Shown here: piece by piece, positions 51,314-59,219 of the stretch
How positions within the stretch are numbered: the first letter of the stretch is position 1
How the letters are laid out: each line of letters begins with the position of its first letter
From: an uncultured Dorea sp.
Lineage (GTDB): Bacteria > Bacillota > Clostridia > Lachnospirales > Lachnospiraceae
Direction of reading: 5' to 3'
Assembly: GCA_948602995.1 (NCBI GenBank)
Contig: CAPEBR010000011.1
Coordinates: 1-64,000, forward strand
Length of the DNA: 64,000 bases
Position numbers and translations under genes: made by a program
Notes under the pieces: model-generated
Database searches by the model: none
Told to the model about the DNA's origin: nothing
The model's input: the letters and a program-made list of their open reading frames with translations, nothing else

Positions 51314-52474
51314 ATGAAGAGAAAATTGGCTTTCATATTAACAGGAATCATTGTGATTTCATCATTAGCAGGCTGTGGGAAGTCCTCGCAGCAGTCGTCA
51401 AAGGAATCATCGGAGAAATCAGAAGCATCAGAGGAGACGATACAGTATCTGCCGGATATCAACTATTCCGATTATATCAAACTCTGTGAATATAAAGGAC
51501 TGGAAGGACAAAAAGTTCTTGTCAGTGTAACAGAGGAAGAGATTCAGGAAGAAGCAGAGAACCAGATGTATGATTATGCGACCTATGATCCTATAACAGA
51601 CAGGGGCATTCAGGACGGGGACTACGTTGTTCTGGACTATACAGCTACAATGGATGGAAAAGAGTCTGCGGATTATTCCCGGGAAGAGGAAGAAGTTCAG
51701 ATTGGCGAAGGCTTCCTATACCCTGAGTTAGAGAAGGCCCTGGAAGGAATGAAGACGGGGGAGAGTAAGACAGTTGAGGTGAAGCTTACAGAGGACTTTG
51801 CTGTTTCAGAAGAAGATGTGGGGAAAACGCTTTCTGTTAAAGTGAAGGCTGGTGCAGTTACCGTAGAAAACCTTCCAGAATATAATGATGCATTTGTAAA
51901 GGAAAATACAGAGTATGATTCCGTTAAAGATTATGAGGCAGCCCTGGAGGAAGAGATTAAAGCCAGCAAAGAGGAAGAGTATAAATACGGGACTGTCGGC
52001 GATATGATGGGCAGCATTGTAGAGATGTCTGAGTTTAATGGATATCCAGATGAGCTTTATGCCCGGTGTGAGGAAAACTATAACAGCAGCAATGAATCCA
52101 ATGCGGCTATGTTCGGCATGGAGGTGAGCGAATATCTGGAGCTTATGGGGGTTGACGAAAATGCGAAAAAAGAAGAAATTGAGGCAAATGTCAATTATGA
52201 GCTTGTAATCGGAAGCATTGCAAAGCAGGAAGGCCTGGAATGTACGGATCAGGAAGTGGATGAATTTGTTAAGGCAAATTTTGAGGATTACGGATATGAA
52301 GATGAAGCAGGATTCCTGGAGGAATACACAAAAGAGGAAATCGGCTATGAGATTATTTACAGCAAGGTAATTGATCTTTTGTATGAGAATGCTAAGCTTA
52401 CGGAAGTTTCCGAGGAAGAATACATGGAAGAGCATGGGGATTGGGAGGAAGAAGAGATGGATATAGAAGAATAA
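51314..52474 (+). CDS. Trigger-factor-like FKBP peptidyl-prolyl isomerase lipoprotein
   Basis: 386 residues. Lipoprotein signal with lipobox LAGC, lipid Cys21, then a Ser/Glu-rich linker. Residues about 60-380 resemble trigger factor without its ribosome-binding domain: an FKBP-type domain (about 95-185; GDYVVLDYTATMDGK, IGEGFLYPELEKALEGMKTGESKTV) followed by the helical C-terminal chaperone domain (ENTEYDSVKDYEAALEEEIK through LLYENAKLTEVSEEEY). The protein is very acidic. It probably assists folding of exported proteins on the outer face of the membrane, comparable in place to PrsA but of a different family. AGAAGGAGAACAAG precedes the ATG. Confidence 0.85.
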   Translation: MKRKLAFILTGIIVISSLAGCGKSSQQSSKESSEKSEASEETIQYLPDINYSDYIKLCEYKGLEGQKVLVSVTEEEIQEEAENQMYDYATYDPITDRGIQDGDYVVLDYTATMDGKESADYSREEEEVQIGEGFLYPELEKALEGMKTGESKTVEVKLTEDFAVSEEDVGKTLSVKVKAGAVTVENLPEYNDAFVKENTEYDSVKDYEAALEEEIKASKEEEYKYGTVGDMMGSIVEMSEFNGYPDELYARCEENYNSSNESNAAMFGMEVSEYLELMGVDENAKKEEIEANVNYELVIGSIAKQEGLECTDQEVDEFVKANFEDYGYEDEAGFLEEYTKEEIGYEIIYSKVIDLLYENAKLTEVSEEEYMEEHGDWEEEEMDIEE

Positions 52475-52494
52475 CAGGCGGCTATCCGGCAGGC

Positions 52495-52522
52495 AGGAGT
52501 ACTGATTTCAGCCAGTACTCCT
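52495..52522 (+). terminator. Hairpin after the lipoprotein gene
   Basis: 10-bp perfect arms AGGAGTACTG / CAGTACTCCT with an 8-nt loop; no strong T run, so probably a modest terminator. Confidence 0.45.
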
Positions 52523-52550
52523 CCTTGCTAATTCTGCAGCAAGTTTAGTA

Positions 52551-52682
52551 GTTACTGTTCATACAGGACTTTGCATTTACTGCAAAGTCCGTAAGAAAAT
52601 GATTCAGGTGTGAGCAAATCCCATTCGCGAAGCGAATTTTAAATGGATTTGCGAATGTTACTGTGAACGGAGTGAACAGTAC
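52551..52682 (+). repeat. MITE-like element, copy C
   Basis: 132 bp, nearly identical to copy B. It is flanked by 9-bp direct repeats AGTTTAGTA (52542-52550 / 52683-52691), which look like a target-site duplication. The right terminus reads TGAACAGTAC rather than TGAACAGTAAC. Confidence 0.75.
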
Positions 52683-52723
52683 AGTTTAGTAAGTTTAGCT
52701 CGTTGAGAAAAATATTATAAGCT

Positions 52724-52751
52724 TTGCAAAATTTTCTATATGTGATAGAAT
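52724..52751 (+). promoter_or_regulatory. Possible promoter of the second RpiR-type gene
   Basis: TTGCAA (52724-52729), 16-bp spacer, TAGAAT (52746-52751), about 42 bp before the start. Confidence 0.4.
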
Positions 52752-52793
52752 AGAAAAGGATTTTTTGTGAAGTAAAAAGGAACAGGTCATGAT

Positions 52794-53741
52794 ATGGGAA
52801 TGAAGAATGAGCTAATGCAGAAGCTGGATGACGGCTATAAAAGGTTCAGCAAGGGTCAGAAAAAGCTGGCGGATTTTATCCGGGATGATTATGATAAGGC
52901 GGCATTTCTCACGGCGGCCCGGATGGGCGAGGAGGTGGGGGTCAGCGAGTCTACAGTAGTAAGATTTGCCATGGCTCTTGGCTATGAAGGCTATCCGGAG
53001 TTTCAGAAGGCTCTCGGAGAGCTTGTGAGGACGAAGCTGAATTCCATCCAGCGGATGGAGGTAACCTACGGGCGTATCAGCCAGGGGGAGATTCTCTCAA
53101 CCGTGCTCCAGTCTGATATTGAAAAGATTAAGCTGACCATGAATGTAATTGATCATGAGGCATTTGAGATGGCGGTGGACACGATCCTGAATGCTGACAA
53201 GATCTATGTGGTCGGCATCAGAAGCTGTGCGCCGCTTGCAAGCTTTTTGTCCTTTTATCTGAATCTCATCTGTGAAAATGTGGTGGCGGTCCACACGAAC
53301 AGTTCCAGTGAGATCTTCGAGCAGCTGATCCGGATTAACCGGAAGGATGTGATTATTGGCATCAGCTTTCCCCGCTACTCCATGCGCACCTTAAAGGCGC
53401 TGGAGTTTGCCAGTAACCGGAAGGCGAAGGTGATTACCCTTACGGACAGTGTCCATTCGCCTATGACGCTTTATTCTTCCTGCAATCTCATTGCCAGGAG
53501 TGATATGGCTTCGATTGTGGATTCACTTGTGGCGCCTCTTAGTGTGGTGAATGCCCTGGTGGTTGCATTGTGTATGAAGAAGCAGAAGGAGGTTATTACA
53601 ACTCTTGAGACACTGGAGGATATCTGGGATGAATATCAGGTATATAGTAAGGATGAGCTGAATATGATCGGAGATGCGGTGGAACTGTCAGGAGGCAGTT
53701 CCTATCTGGGAAAACAGACAGATAAAGAGGGTGAAAAATGA
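52794..53741 (+). CDS. MurR/RpiR family transcriptional regulator (second)
   Basis: 315 residues. RpiR helix-turn-helix (about 1-80; GYKRFSKGQKKLADFIRDDY then VGVSESTVVRFAMALGYEGY) and SIS domain (about 125-255; IYVVGIRSCAPLASFLSFYL and VIIGISFPRYSMRTLKALE). It belongs to a different branch from the regulator at 9573. Its stop overlaps the start of the flavoprotein gene (ATGA), so the two are co-translated. Confidence 0.88.
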   Translation: MGMKNELMQKLDDGYKRFSKGQKKLADFIRDDYDKAAFLTAARMGEEVGVSESTVVRFAMALGYEGYPEFQKALGELVRTKLNSIQRMEVTYGRISQGEILSTVLQSDIEKIKLTMNVIDHEAFEMAVDTILNADKIYVVGIRSCAPLASFLSFYLNLICENVVAVHTNSSSEIFEQLIRINRKDVIIGISFPRYSMRTLKALEFASNRKAKVITLTDSVHSPMTLYSSCNLIARSDMASIVDSLVAPLSVVNALVVALCMKKQKEVITTLETLEDIWDEYQVYSKDELNMIGDAVELSGGSSYLGKQTDKEGEK

Positions 53742-54964
53742 GCAGAGTACTTATAATAGGAGGCGGTGCAGCAGGAATGATGGCGTCAGTCCAGGCTGCT
53801 AGAAATGGGCACAGAGTCTCTGTCTATGAAAAAAATGAAAAGCCGGGAAAGAAGCTTTTTATAACGGGAAAGGGAAGGTGCAATCTCACGAATGCCTGTG
53901 ATATGGATACGCTGTTTTCTTCAGTAGTCAGCAACAGCCGGTTTTTATACAGCAGCTTTTATGGATATACGAATCAGGACGTGATTGCTTTCTTTGAGGA
54001 GATCGGTGTGAAGACGAAGACTGAGCGCGGGAACCGGGTGTTTCCGGCATCCGATCATTCTTCGGACGTGATCCGGGGGCTTGTACGCAGGATGGAAAGT
54101 CTTGGAGCAGAGCTGAATCTGAATACAGAAGTAAAGGAGATTGGGACAGCGGACGGAGCCTTTCACCATCTTGTCCTTTCTGATGGGAGAAGGGTAGAAG
54201 GGGATGCCTGCATTGTGGCGACAGGCGGTCTTTCTTACCAGTCCACCGGCTCCACAGGAGACGGCCTGAGATTTGCTAAGAATCTGGGACACCAGGTGAC
54301 GCCCTGTATGCCGGCGCTAGTTCCGGCTGAGACGGAGGAATCCTGGGCGGGCAGACTTATGGGGCTCTCCCTGCGCAATGTGGAGATCACAATTTCCGAC
54401 GGAAGGAAAAAGCTTTTTCAGGAATTTGGGGAAATGCTGTTTACCCACTATGGTGTAAGCGGGCCGCTGATGATCAGCGCAAGCAGCTATATCGGGAAGA
54501 AACTTCTAGAAAAGCCGCTGAAGCTGGAGATTGACCTGAAGCCAGCGTTAAGTGCCGAAGCACTGGACCGGCGCATTCTGAAGGATTTTGAGGAAAATAA
54601 AAATAAACAGTTCAAGAATTCACTGGGAAGGCTGTTTCCGGCAAAGCTGATTCCTGTCATGACAGACTTAAGCGGAATTGAGCCGGAGAAGAAGGTGAAT
54701 GTGATTTCCAAAGAGGAGAGAGCCGCCTTTGTACAGCTGATCAAGCATCTTCCCCTGACGCTTACAAGACTTCGGGGATATGATGAAGCGATTATCACCA
54801 GGGGCGGCGTAAGGACAAAGGAGATTGATCCGGGAACCATGGAATCAAAGCTTGTGAAGGGAGTTTATTTTGTGGGAGAGGTACTGGATGTGGATGCGCT
54901 GACAGGAGGGTTTAACCTGCAGATCGCGTGGTCAACCGCCTATGCCGCAGGAAATGCAGTCTAA
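53738..54964 (+). CDS. HI0933/BaiN-like NAD(P)/FAD-dependent oxidoreductase
   Basis: 408-residue flavoprotein. FAD motif VLIIGGGAAGMMASVQAARNG at the N-terminus, the family block KKLFITGKGRCNLTNAC, CIVATGGLSYQSTGSTGDG, and C-terminal TRGGVRTKEIDPGTMESK then GEVLDVDALTGGFNLQIAW. The family includes C. scindens BaiN, proposed to act in bile-acid dehydroxylation, but nearly every Firmicute has a member with unknown role, and no other bai gene is near. Here the coupling to an RpiR regulator and closeness to cmk match the usual housekeeping context. Confidence 0.9.
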   Translation: MSRVLIIGGGAAGMMASVQAARNGHRVSVYEKNEKPGKKLFITGKGRCNLTNACDMDTLFSSVVSNSRFLYSSFYGYTNQDVIAFFEEIGVKTKTERGNRVFPASDHSSDVIRGLVRRMESLGAELNLNTEVKEIGTADGAFHHLVLSDGRRVEGDACIVATGGLSYQSTGSTGDGLRFAKNLGHQVTPCMPALVPAETEESWAGRLMGLSLRNVEITISDGRKKLFQEFGEMLFTHYGVSGPLMISASSYIGKKLLEKPLKLEIDLKPALSAEALDRRILKDFEENKNKQFKNSLGRLFPAKLIPVMTDLSGIEPEKKVNVISKEERAAFVQLIKHLPLTLTRLRGYDEAIITRGGVRTKEIDPGTMESKLVKGVYFVGEVLDVDALTGGFNLQIAWSTAYAAGNAV

Positions 54965-55196
54965 AGTACTAGTACTGCATTGCGTAATTTATACTGCGCG
55001 CCAGATAAATCTGACGCGAGGCATAACATGATGCGCATAGCCGCATAAGGAAGTATGCAGCTGCAGCCAGTACGCAGCCAGTTTAGGACAGATGATTACA
55101 GGTAACTGCGGATATGACAGACGGTTCCTGTGATTTCACAATATCCCGGGATATATCTGAGAATTCAGTCGGACCCGGAGAAACAGGAGGAATAGA
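54965..55196. other. Spacer between the flavoprotein gene and cmk
   Basis: About 230 bp with no supported gene. The stretch contains ACAGGAGG of the cmk ribosome binding site and no obvious terminator or promoter, so cmk may be read through from the upstream operon. Confidence 0.3.
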
Positions 55197-55853
55197 ATGG
55201 GATATAATGTAGCAGTTGACGGACCGGCAGGAGCCGGTAAGAGTACGATTGCAAAGCTTGTTGCAAAGAAAAAGGGGTACATCTATGTAGATACCGGCGC
55301 CATGTACCGGGGGCTTGCAATTCATTTTCTGGATCATGGAATCAAGGCAGGCGATACAGAGAAGATTATAGAGGCGGCAGAGCACGCGGATGTGACGATC
55401 CGGTATGAGGACGGGATGCAGCAGGTGTATGTAAACGATGAGAATGTGACAGCAAGGCTCCGGAGCGAGGAAGTGGGGAGAATGGCTTCCGCGACTTCTC
55501 CGATTCCAGAGGTCAGGGCGAAGCTTCTGGAGCTCCAGAAAAGCCTGGCGAGAGAGCAGGATGTGATCATGGACGGCCGTGATATCGGGACCTGTGTGCT
55601 TCCGGATGCGGATGTGAAGATCTTTCTTACCGCCAGTGTGGAAAAACGGGCGAAACGCCGGTATGACGAGCTGGTAGAGAAGGGAGAGCAATGTGACCTT
55701 AGGACCATTGAAGAGGATATCAGAAAAAGGGATGAACAGGATTCCACAAGGGAGCTGGCGCCCCTTAGGCAGGCAGAGGACGCGCACCTTGTGGACAGCT
55801 CGGATATGACGATCCAGGAGGTTGTAGACGCGATTATTGCCATGTGCAGATAA
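55197..55853 (+). CDS. cmk: Cytidylate kinase
   Basis: 218-residue CMP/dCMP kinase. P-loop VDGPAGAGKSTIAKLVAKK at residues 6-24, then YVDTGAMYRGLAIHFLD, MDGRDIGTCVLPDADVKIFL, the lid region KRAKRRYDELVEKG and RDEQDSTRELAPLRQAEDA. All nucleotide-binding residues are present. In Clostridia cmk is typically followed by ispH and an S1-domain gene; here a Sel1-repeat gene intervenes. Confidence 0.95.
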   Translation: MGYNVAVDGPAGAGKSTIAKLVAKKKGYIYVDTGAMYRGLAIHFLDHGIKAGDTEKIIEAAEHADVTIRYEDGMQQVYVNDENVTARLRSEEVGRMASATSPIPEVRAKLLELQKSLAREQDVIMDGRDIGTCVLPDADVKIFLTASVEKRAKRRYDELVEKGEQCDLRTIEEDIRKRDEQDSTRELAPLRQAEDAHLVDSSDMTIQEVVDAIIAMCR

Positions 55854-55957
55854 TCTGCTGCAGTCAGGACGGAGTGAACCGGTAAAGCCAGTGTTGTGAA
55901 TAGCGGTACATCCTATAGTATAAGGGACAGTAATGCTATAATCTATGGAGGACAATT

Positions 55958-58246
55958 ATGGGATTGTTTGGAAAAAAGAAAACTTCTGCGGAGTTGCTCT
56001 CGGAGGGAAAAGAATTATTTGACAGTGGGGAATATATGAGGGCATTCTTAAAATTTTCGAAGGTTAAGGCTGGAGAAAAAGGTGATATCAACTACTGGAT
56101 AGGGCGTTGTTTTCTGGCATATTATGGAGAAAAACATAAAGACCAGGATTTGGCGAAAGCGAAACGGTTTCTGACATGGGCGGCTGAGGAGGGTAACGCT
56201 GATGCAGCCAGGTTTCTGAGAAAAATATCAGGGGATGCTGCTATACCGACGGGAAAGGATTCTGTAACAGTTGCAGACGGGGAAGCTGCAGACGGGGAAG
56301 GGCCTGTATCTTCGGTGGGAGTTAATGGAACCAATAGAGGGACAGTGGCAGAAGAAGCCGTCTGTGTGCCAAAAACAGAAGAGTCTGACGCCAAACTAAT
56401 GCCTGCTTCTGCCCAACAGCCTGCAGCCACACAGGAGATGACCCGGGAAGAGCAGTACACCAGAGGGATGGAACTGTACCGGGCGGGGAAATATGAAGAG
56501 GCGGTTCCTTTTTTAGAGAAGGTCAGCTCGGCCTCTAAGATTGGTGAATTCCCAGACGCAAAAGTTGGTTTAGGATGGATTTATGAAAATGTGATGTTCA
56601 AAATTAATTTGGCACTTGGGAAATACAGTTTGGCTGGAAAAGCAGGCTATATACCTGGTCAGGAGGCTTTTATCCGCCTGGTTTCCAGCAGGGAAGAACA
56701 GGGGATCCTGTGGAGCCGCCGGTATCAAACTGCATTGAAATGGGGCAGAGAACTGGCGGCATCAGGTAATCAAAAGATGGCAGAATATGTCTCCGTACTA
56801 GAAGGGCTTTATGAACAGAATTTAAAAATGACGGAACTAAACCAACAGCAAAAAGCGGCGTGTGATGCGGGAGAAAAGGCGTTTCGTGAAAAAAAATATG
56901 ATGAGGCATTACGGCAATATAAAATGGGTGCCGCGCTTGGCAGTCCTGTAGCCATATATAATTGCGGGGTAATGTATTATTATGGTATGGGTACAGAAAC
57001 TGACCAGAAGGAGGCGCTAATATATTATGAAAAAGCGGCTGAGCAGGGACATGTTAATGCGCAAATGAAATGTGGTATGATGTATGATAATGGCCTGGGT
57101 ACAGATTTTGATAAAAAGAAAGCTCTGCAGTGGTATCTGAAAGCTGCCAAACAGGGTGATCTGGATGCTCAGATTCATTGCAGCAGTATGTATACATGGG
57201 GTGATGGGGCAGAGCCGGAAAAAACAGTGGCAGCGTATTGGCTCCGAAAAGCCATGGAGCAGAATGAAACTGAAATTCCGGATATTTTATTGAAAAAATA
57301 TGGTGAAGATAAAGAAGCGGAAAAAGACAGTGAAGAAGCTATACGATGGTGCAGAAAGATTGCGCATGATGCCTATGAGAAAAAAGATTCTGCTGAGGAA
57401 TTACGACAATATAAGCATGCGGCGATATGGGGGGATGCTGCGGCAATGCGTTTCGTGGGCAATATGTATAGAGAGGGAAAAGGAACACCTGAGGATTGGA
57501 AAGAAGCTTTGCGGTGGTATCTAAAAGCGGCTGAGCAGGGAGATGTTTTTTCCATGACCATGTGTGGCATTATATACGATTACGGCGGATCAGAAGACGC
57601 AGCCAATGCGCTATACTGGTATGAAAAGGCGGCTGAGCAGGGCGAGGGCTATGCTCAACTGCGGTGTAGCAGTAAATACTTTTTTGGTATCGGTACAAAA
57701 GGTACGAAGGTAGATAAAGCTAAGGCATTGTACTGGTGCAAAAAAGCTGCCGAACAGGGGGAAAAGGATGCTCAATACCAGTACGCCAAATGGCGCTTTT
57801 ACGGTGAAGGTATGCCGGCAGATCAGGCCGAAGCCCTGTACTGGTATGAAAAAGCAGCCGAGCAGGGCGACATTGATTCCCAGCGCAATTGTGGTATTAT
57901 GTATTTCGAAGGTTATGGTACGGCAGTGGATAAGGCCAGGGCCCTGTACTGGTATGAAAAAGCGGCCGAACAGGGGAATGCCGATTCCCAGGACAAATGC
58001 GGCTATATATACTATTATGGGGAAGGCGCTGCGGTGGATAAAGCCAAAGCCCTGTATTGGTATGAGAAGGCGGCAGAACAGGGAATCATCACGGCTCAGT
58101 TTCAATCTGGTTTTCTATATGCCACTGGCGGGGATACGGCGGCGAACAGGGCGAAAGCCCGGATGTGGCTTGAGAGGGCTGCAAACCAGTCAGAGTATGT
58201 GAACATCCAATCAAGCGCACAGAAAATTCTGAGGGAATATTTTTAA
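55958..58246 (+). CDS. Sel1-like repeat (TPR-like) protein
   Basis: 762-residue protein without signal peptide or membrane segment. An N-terminal TPR-like unit (about 10-85; LLSEGKELFDSGEYMRAFLK), a low-complexity linker (about 95-165), another TPR-like stretch, then at least nine Sel1 repeats from about residue 300 to 750, for example ALIYYEKAAEQGHVNAQMKC and ALYWYEKAAEQGDIDSQRNC. The last units have a 36-residue (108-nt) period. Sel1 repeats mediate protein-protein contacts; no enzymatic domain is seen. It interrupts the usual cmk-ispH-S1 cluster, which suggests insertion. GGAGGACAATT precedes the ATG. Confidence 0.88.
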   Translation: MGLFGKKKTSAELLSEGKELFDSGEYMRAFLKFSKVKAGEKGDINYWIGRCFLAYYGEKHKDQDLAKAKRFLTWAAEEGNADAARFLRKISGDAAIPTGKDSVTVADGEAADGEGPVSSVGVNGTNRGTVAEEAVCVPKTEESDAKLMPASAQQPAATQEMTREEQYTRGMELYRAGKYEEAVPFLEKVSSASKIGEFPDAKVGLGWIYENVMFKINLALGKYSLAGKAGYIPGQEAFIRLVSSREEQGILWSRRYQTALKWGRELAASGNQKMAEYVSVLEGLYEQNLKMTELNQQQKAACDAGEKAFREKKYDEALRQYKMGAALGSPVAIYNCGVMYYYGMGTETDQKEALIYYEKAAEQGHVNAQMKCGMMYDNGLGTDFDKKKALQWYLKAAKQGDLDAQIHCSSMYTWGDGAEPEKTVAAYWLRKAMEQNETEIPDILLKKYGEDKEAEKDSEEAIRWCRKIAHDAYEKKDSAEELRQYKHAAIWGDAAAMRFVGNMYREGKGTPEDWKEALRWYLKAAEQGDVFSMTMCGIIYDYGGSEDAANALYWYEKAAEQGEGYAQLRCSSKYFFGIGTKGTKVDKAKALYWCKKAAEQGEKDAQYQYAKWRFYGEGMPADQAEALYWYEKAAEQGDIDSQRNCGIMYFEGYGTAVDKARALYWYEKAAEQGNADSQDKCGYIYYYGEGAAVDKAKALYWYEKAAEQGIITAQFQSGFLYATGGDTAANRAKARMWLERAANQSEYVNIQSSAQKILREYF
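57600..58110 (+). repeat. Tandem 108-bp DNA repeats within the Sel1 gene
   Basis: The stretch GCCCTGTAYTGGTATGA recurs at 57833, 57941 and 58049, exactly 108 bp apart, with more diverged units before. Similarity at nucleotide level implies fairly recent duplication of repeat units. Confidence 0.7.
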
Positions 58247-58304
58247 GCCATACATAAGCAGATTTGAATATTTACCAAAGGAAAGAATCTATATGCCGAT
58301 GAGA

Positions 58305-58333
58305 TTTACGGTAAAAGAGTTGTTTACCGTAAA
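58305..58333 (+). promoter_or_regulatory. 11-bp perfect inverted repeat upstream of ispH
   Basis: TTTACGGTAAA (58305-58315), 7-nt spacer, TTTACCGTAAA (58323-58333), ending 28 bp before the ispH start. It may be an operator or an mRNA stem affecting ispH translation. Confidence 0.45.
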
Positions 58334-58361
58334 AGGGGTTTTGTTAAACAGGGAGAAAGGT

Positions 58362-59219
58362 ATGAAGATAGAATTAGCGAAAACTGCCGGATTCTGTCCC
58401 GGCGTAAAGAGAGCAGTCGATCTGGTATATAAACAGACAGAGGAGCATCCGGGAGAGCGGATCTATACGTTTGGCCCCATCATTCATAACGAGGAGGTTA
58501 TCCGCGATATGGAGAGCCGGGGAGTTACGGTTCTGAATTCTGTGGAAGAGCTGATGGGCGTAGAAGACGGGATTGTGGTCATCCGTTCCCACGGGGTTTC
58601 CAAAAGCATCTGTGACCTGATGGATAAAAAAAGGATTACTTACGTAGATGCAACCTGTCCTTTTGTTAAGAAGATTCATCAAATTGTATCAGACAAGAGC
58701 AGGGAAGGGGCTCACATTGTCATTATCGGCGACAGTGCACATCCTGAGGTGGAAGGCATAAAAGGATGGGCGGGAAATCATGTGTCTATTATTCAGAATG
58801 AGGCAGAAGCAGAGGCTTTTGAAGCCGGAAATAAGGGACAGAAAGTATGCATTGTGTCGCAGACGACATTTAATTACAATAAATTCAAAGATTTAGTTGA
58901 AATTATTTCTGAAAAGAGGTATGATATAATTGTTTTAAATACGATTTGCAACGCAACAAGAGCGCGTCAGGAAGAGGCAGCGAGCGTTGCAGAGAGGGTG
59001 GACGCTATGATAGTCATAGGTGACAGGAGAAGTTCCAATACCCGGAAGCTATTTGAAATCTGCAGAAATGCATGTGCGGATACGTACTATATACAGACAC
59101 TTGACGATTTGGATATGAATCAATTAAGGTCCGTGGAAACAGTAGGTATTACAGCAGGGGCATCCACGCCCAACAATATAATTGAGGAGGTTCAAAACAA
59201 TGTCAGAATTAACTTTTGA
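58362..59219 (+). CDS. ispH: 4-hydroxy-3-methylbut-2-enyl diphosphate reductase
   Basis: 285-residue Fe-S enzyme making isopentenyl and dimethylallyl diphosphate in the last step of the MEP pathway. The three cluster cysteines are visible: Cys12 in AGFCPGVKRAV, Cys99 in DATCPFVKKIH and Cys196 in NTICNATRARQ. FGPIIHNEEV and HPEVEGIKGWAG blocks are intact. The frame is open from 58293, but ATG 58362 follows GGGAGAAAGG and matches the family N-terminus MKIELAKTAGFCPG. The 3' end overlaps the S1 gene by 20 bp in another frame; in many clostridia these two are fused. Confidence 0.96.
   Translation: MKIELAKTAGFCPGVKRAVDLVYKQTEEHPGERIYTFGPIIHNEEVIRDMESRGVTVLNSVEELMGVEDGIVVIRSHGVSKSICDLMDKKRITYVDATCPFVKKIHQIVSDKSREGAHIVIIGDSAHPEVEGIKGWAGNHVSIIQNEAEAEAFEAGNKGQKVCIVSQTTFNYNKFKDLVEIISEKRYDIIVLNTICNATRARQEEAASVAERVDAMIVIGDRRSSNTRKLFEICRNACADTYYIQTLDDLDMNQLRSVETVGITAGASTPNNIIEEVQNNVRINF

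Noticed and set aside
53738..54964. Reading the BaiN-like gene as evidence of a bile-acid 7-dehydroxylation (bai) locus.
   Set aside because: No other bai gene is near, and this flavoprotein family is widespread in Firmicutes next to cmk-type housekeeping genes.
55083..55955. 290-aa minus-strand open frame over cmk.
   Set aside because: Antisense to an intact cytidylate kinase with all motifs; no ribosome binding site or family signature.
57600..58110. Regularly spaced repeats that could suggest a CRISPR-like array.
   Set aside because: The repeats are coding, 108 bp apart with no unique spacers of CRISPR size, and correspond to Sel1 protein repeats.
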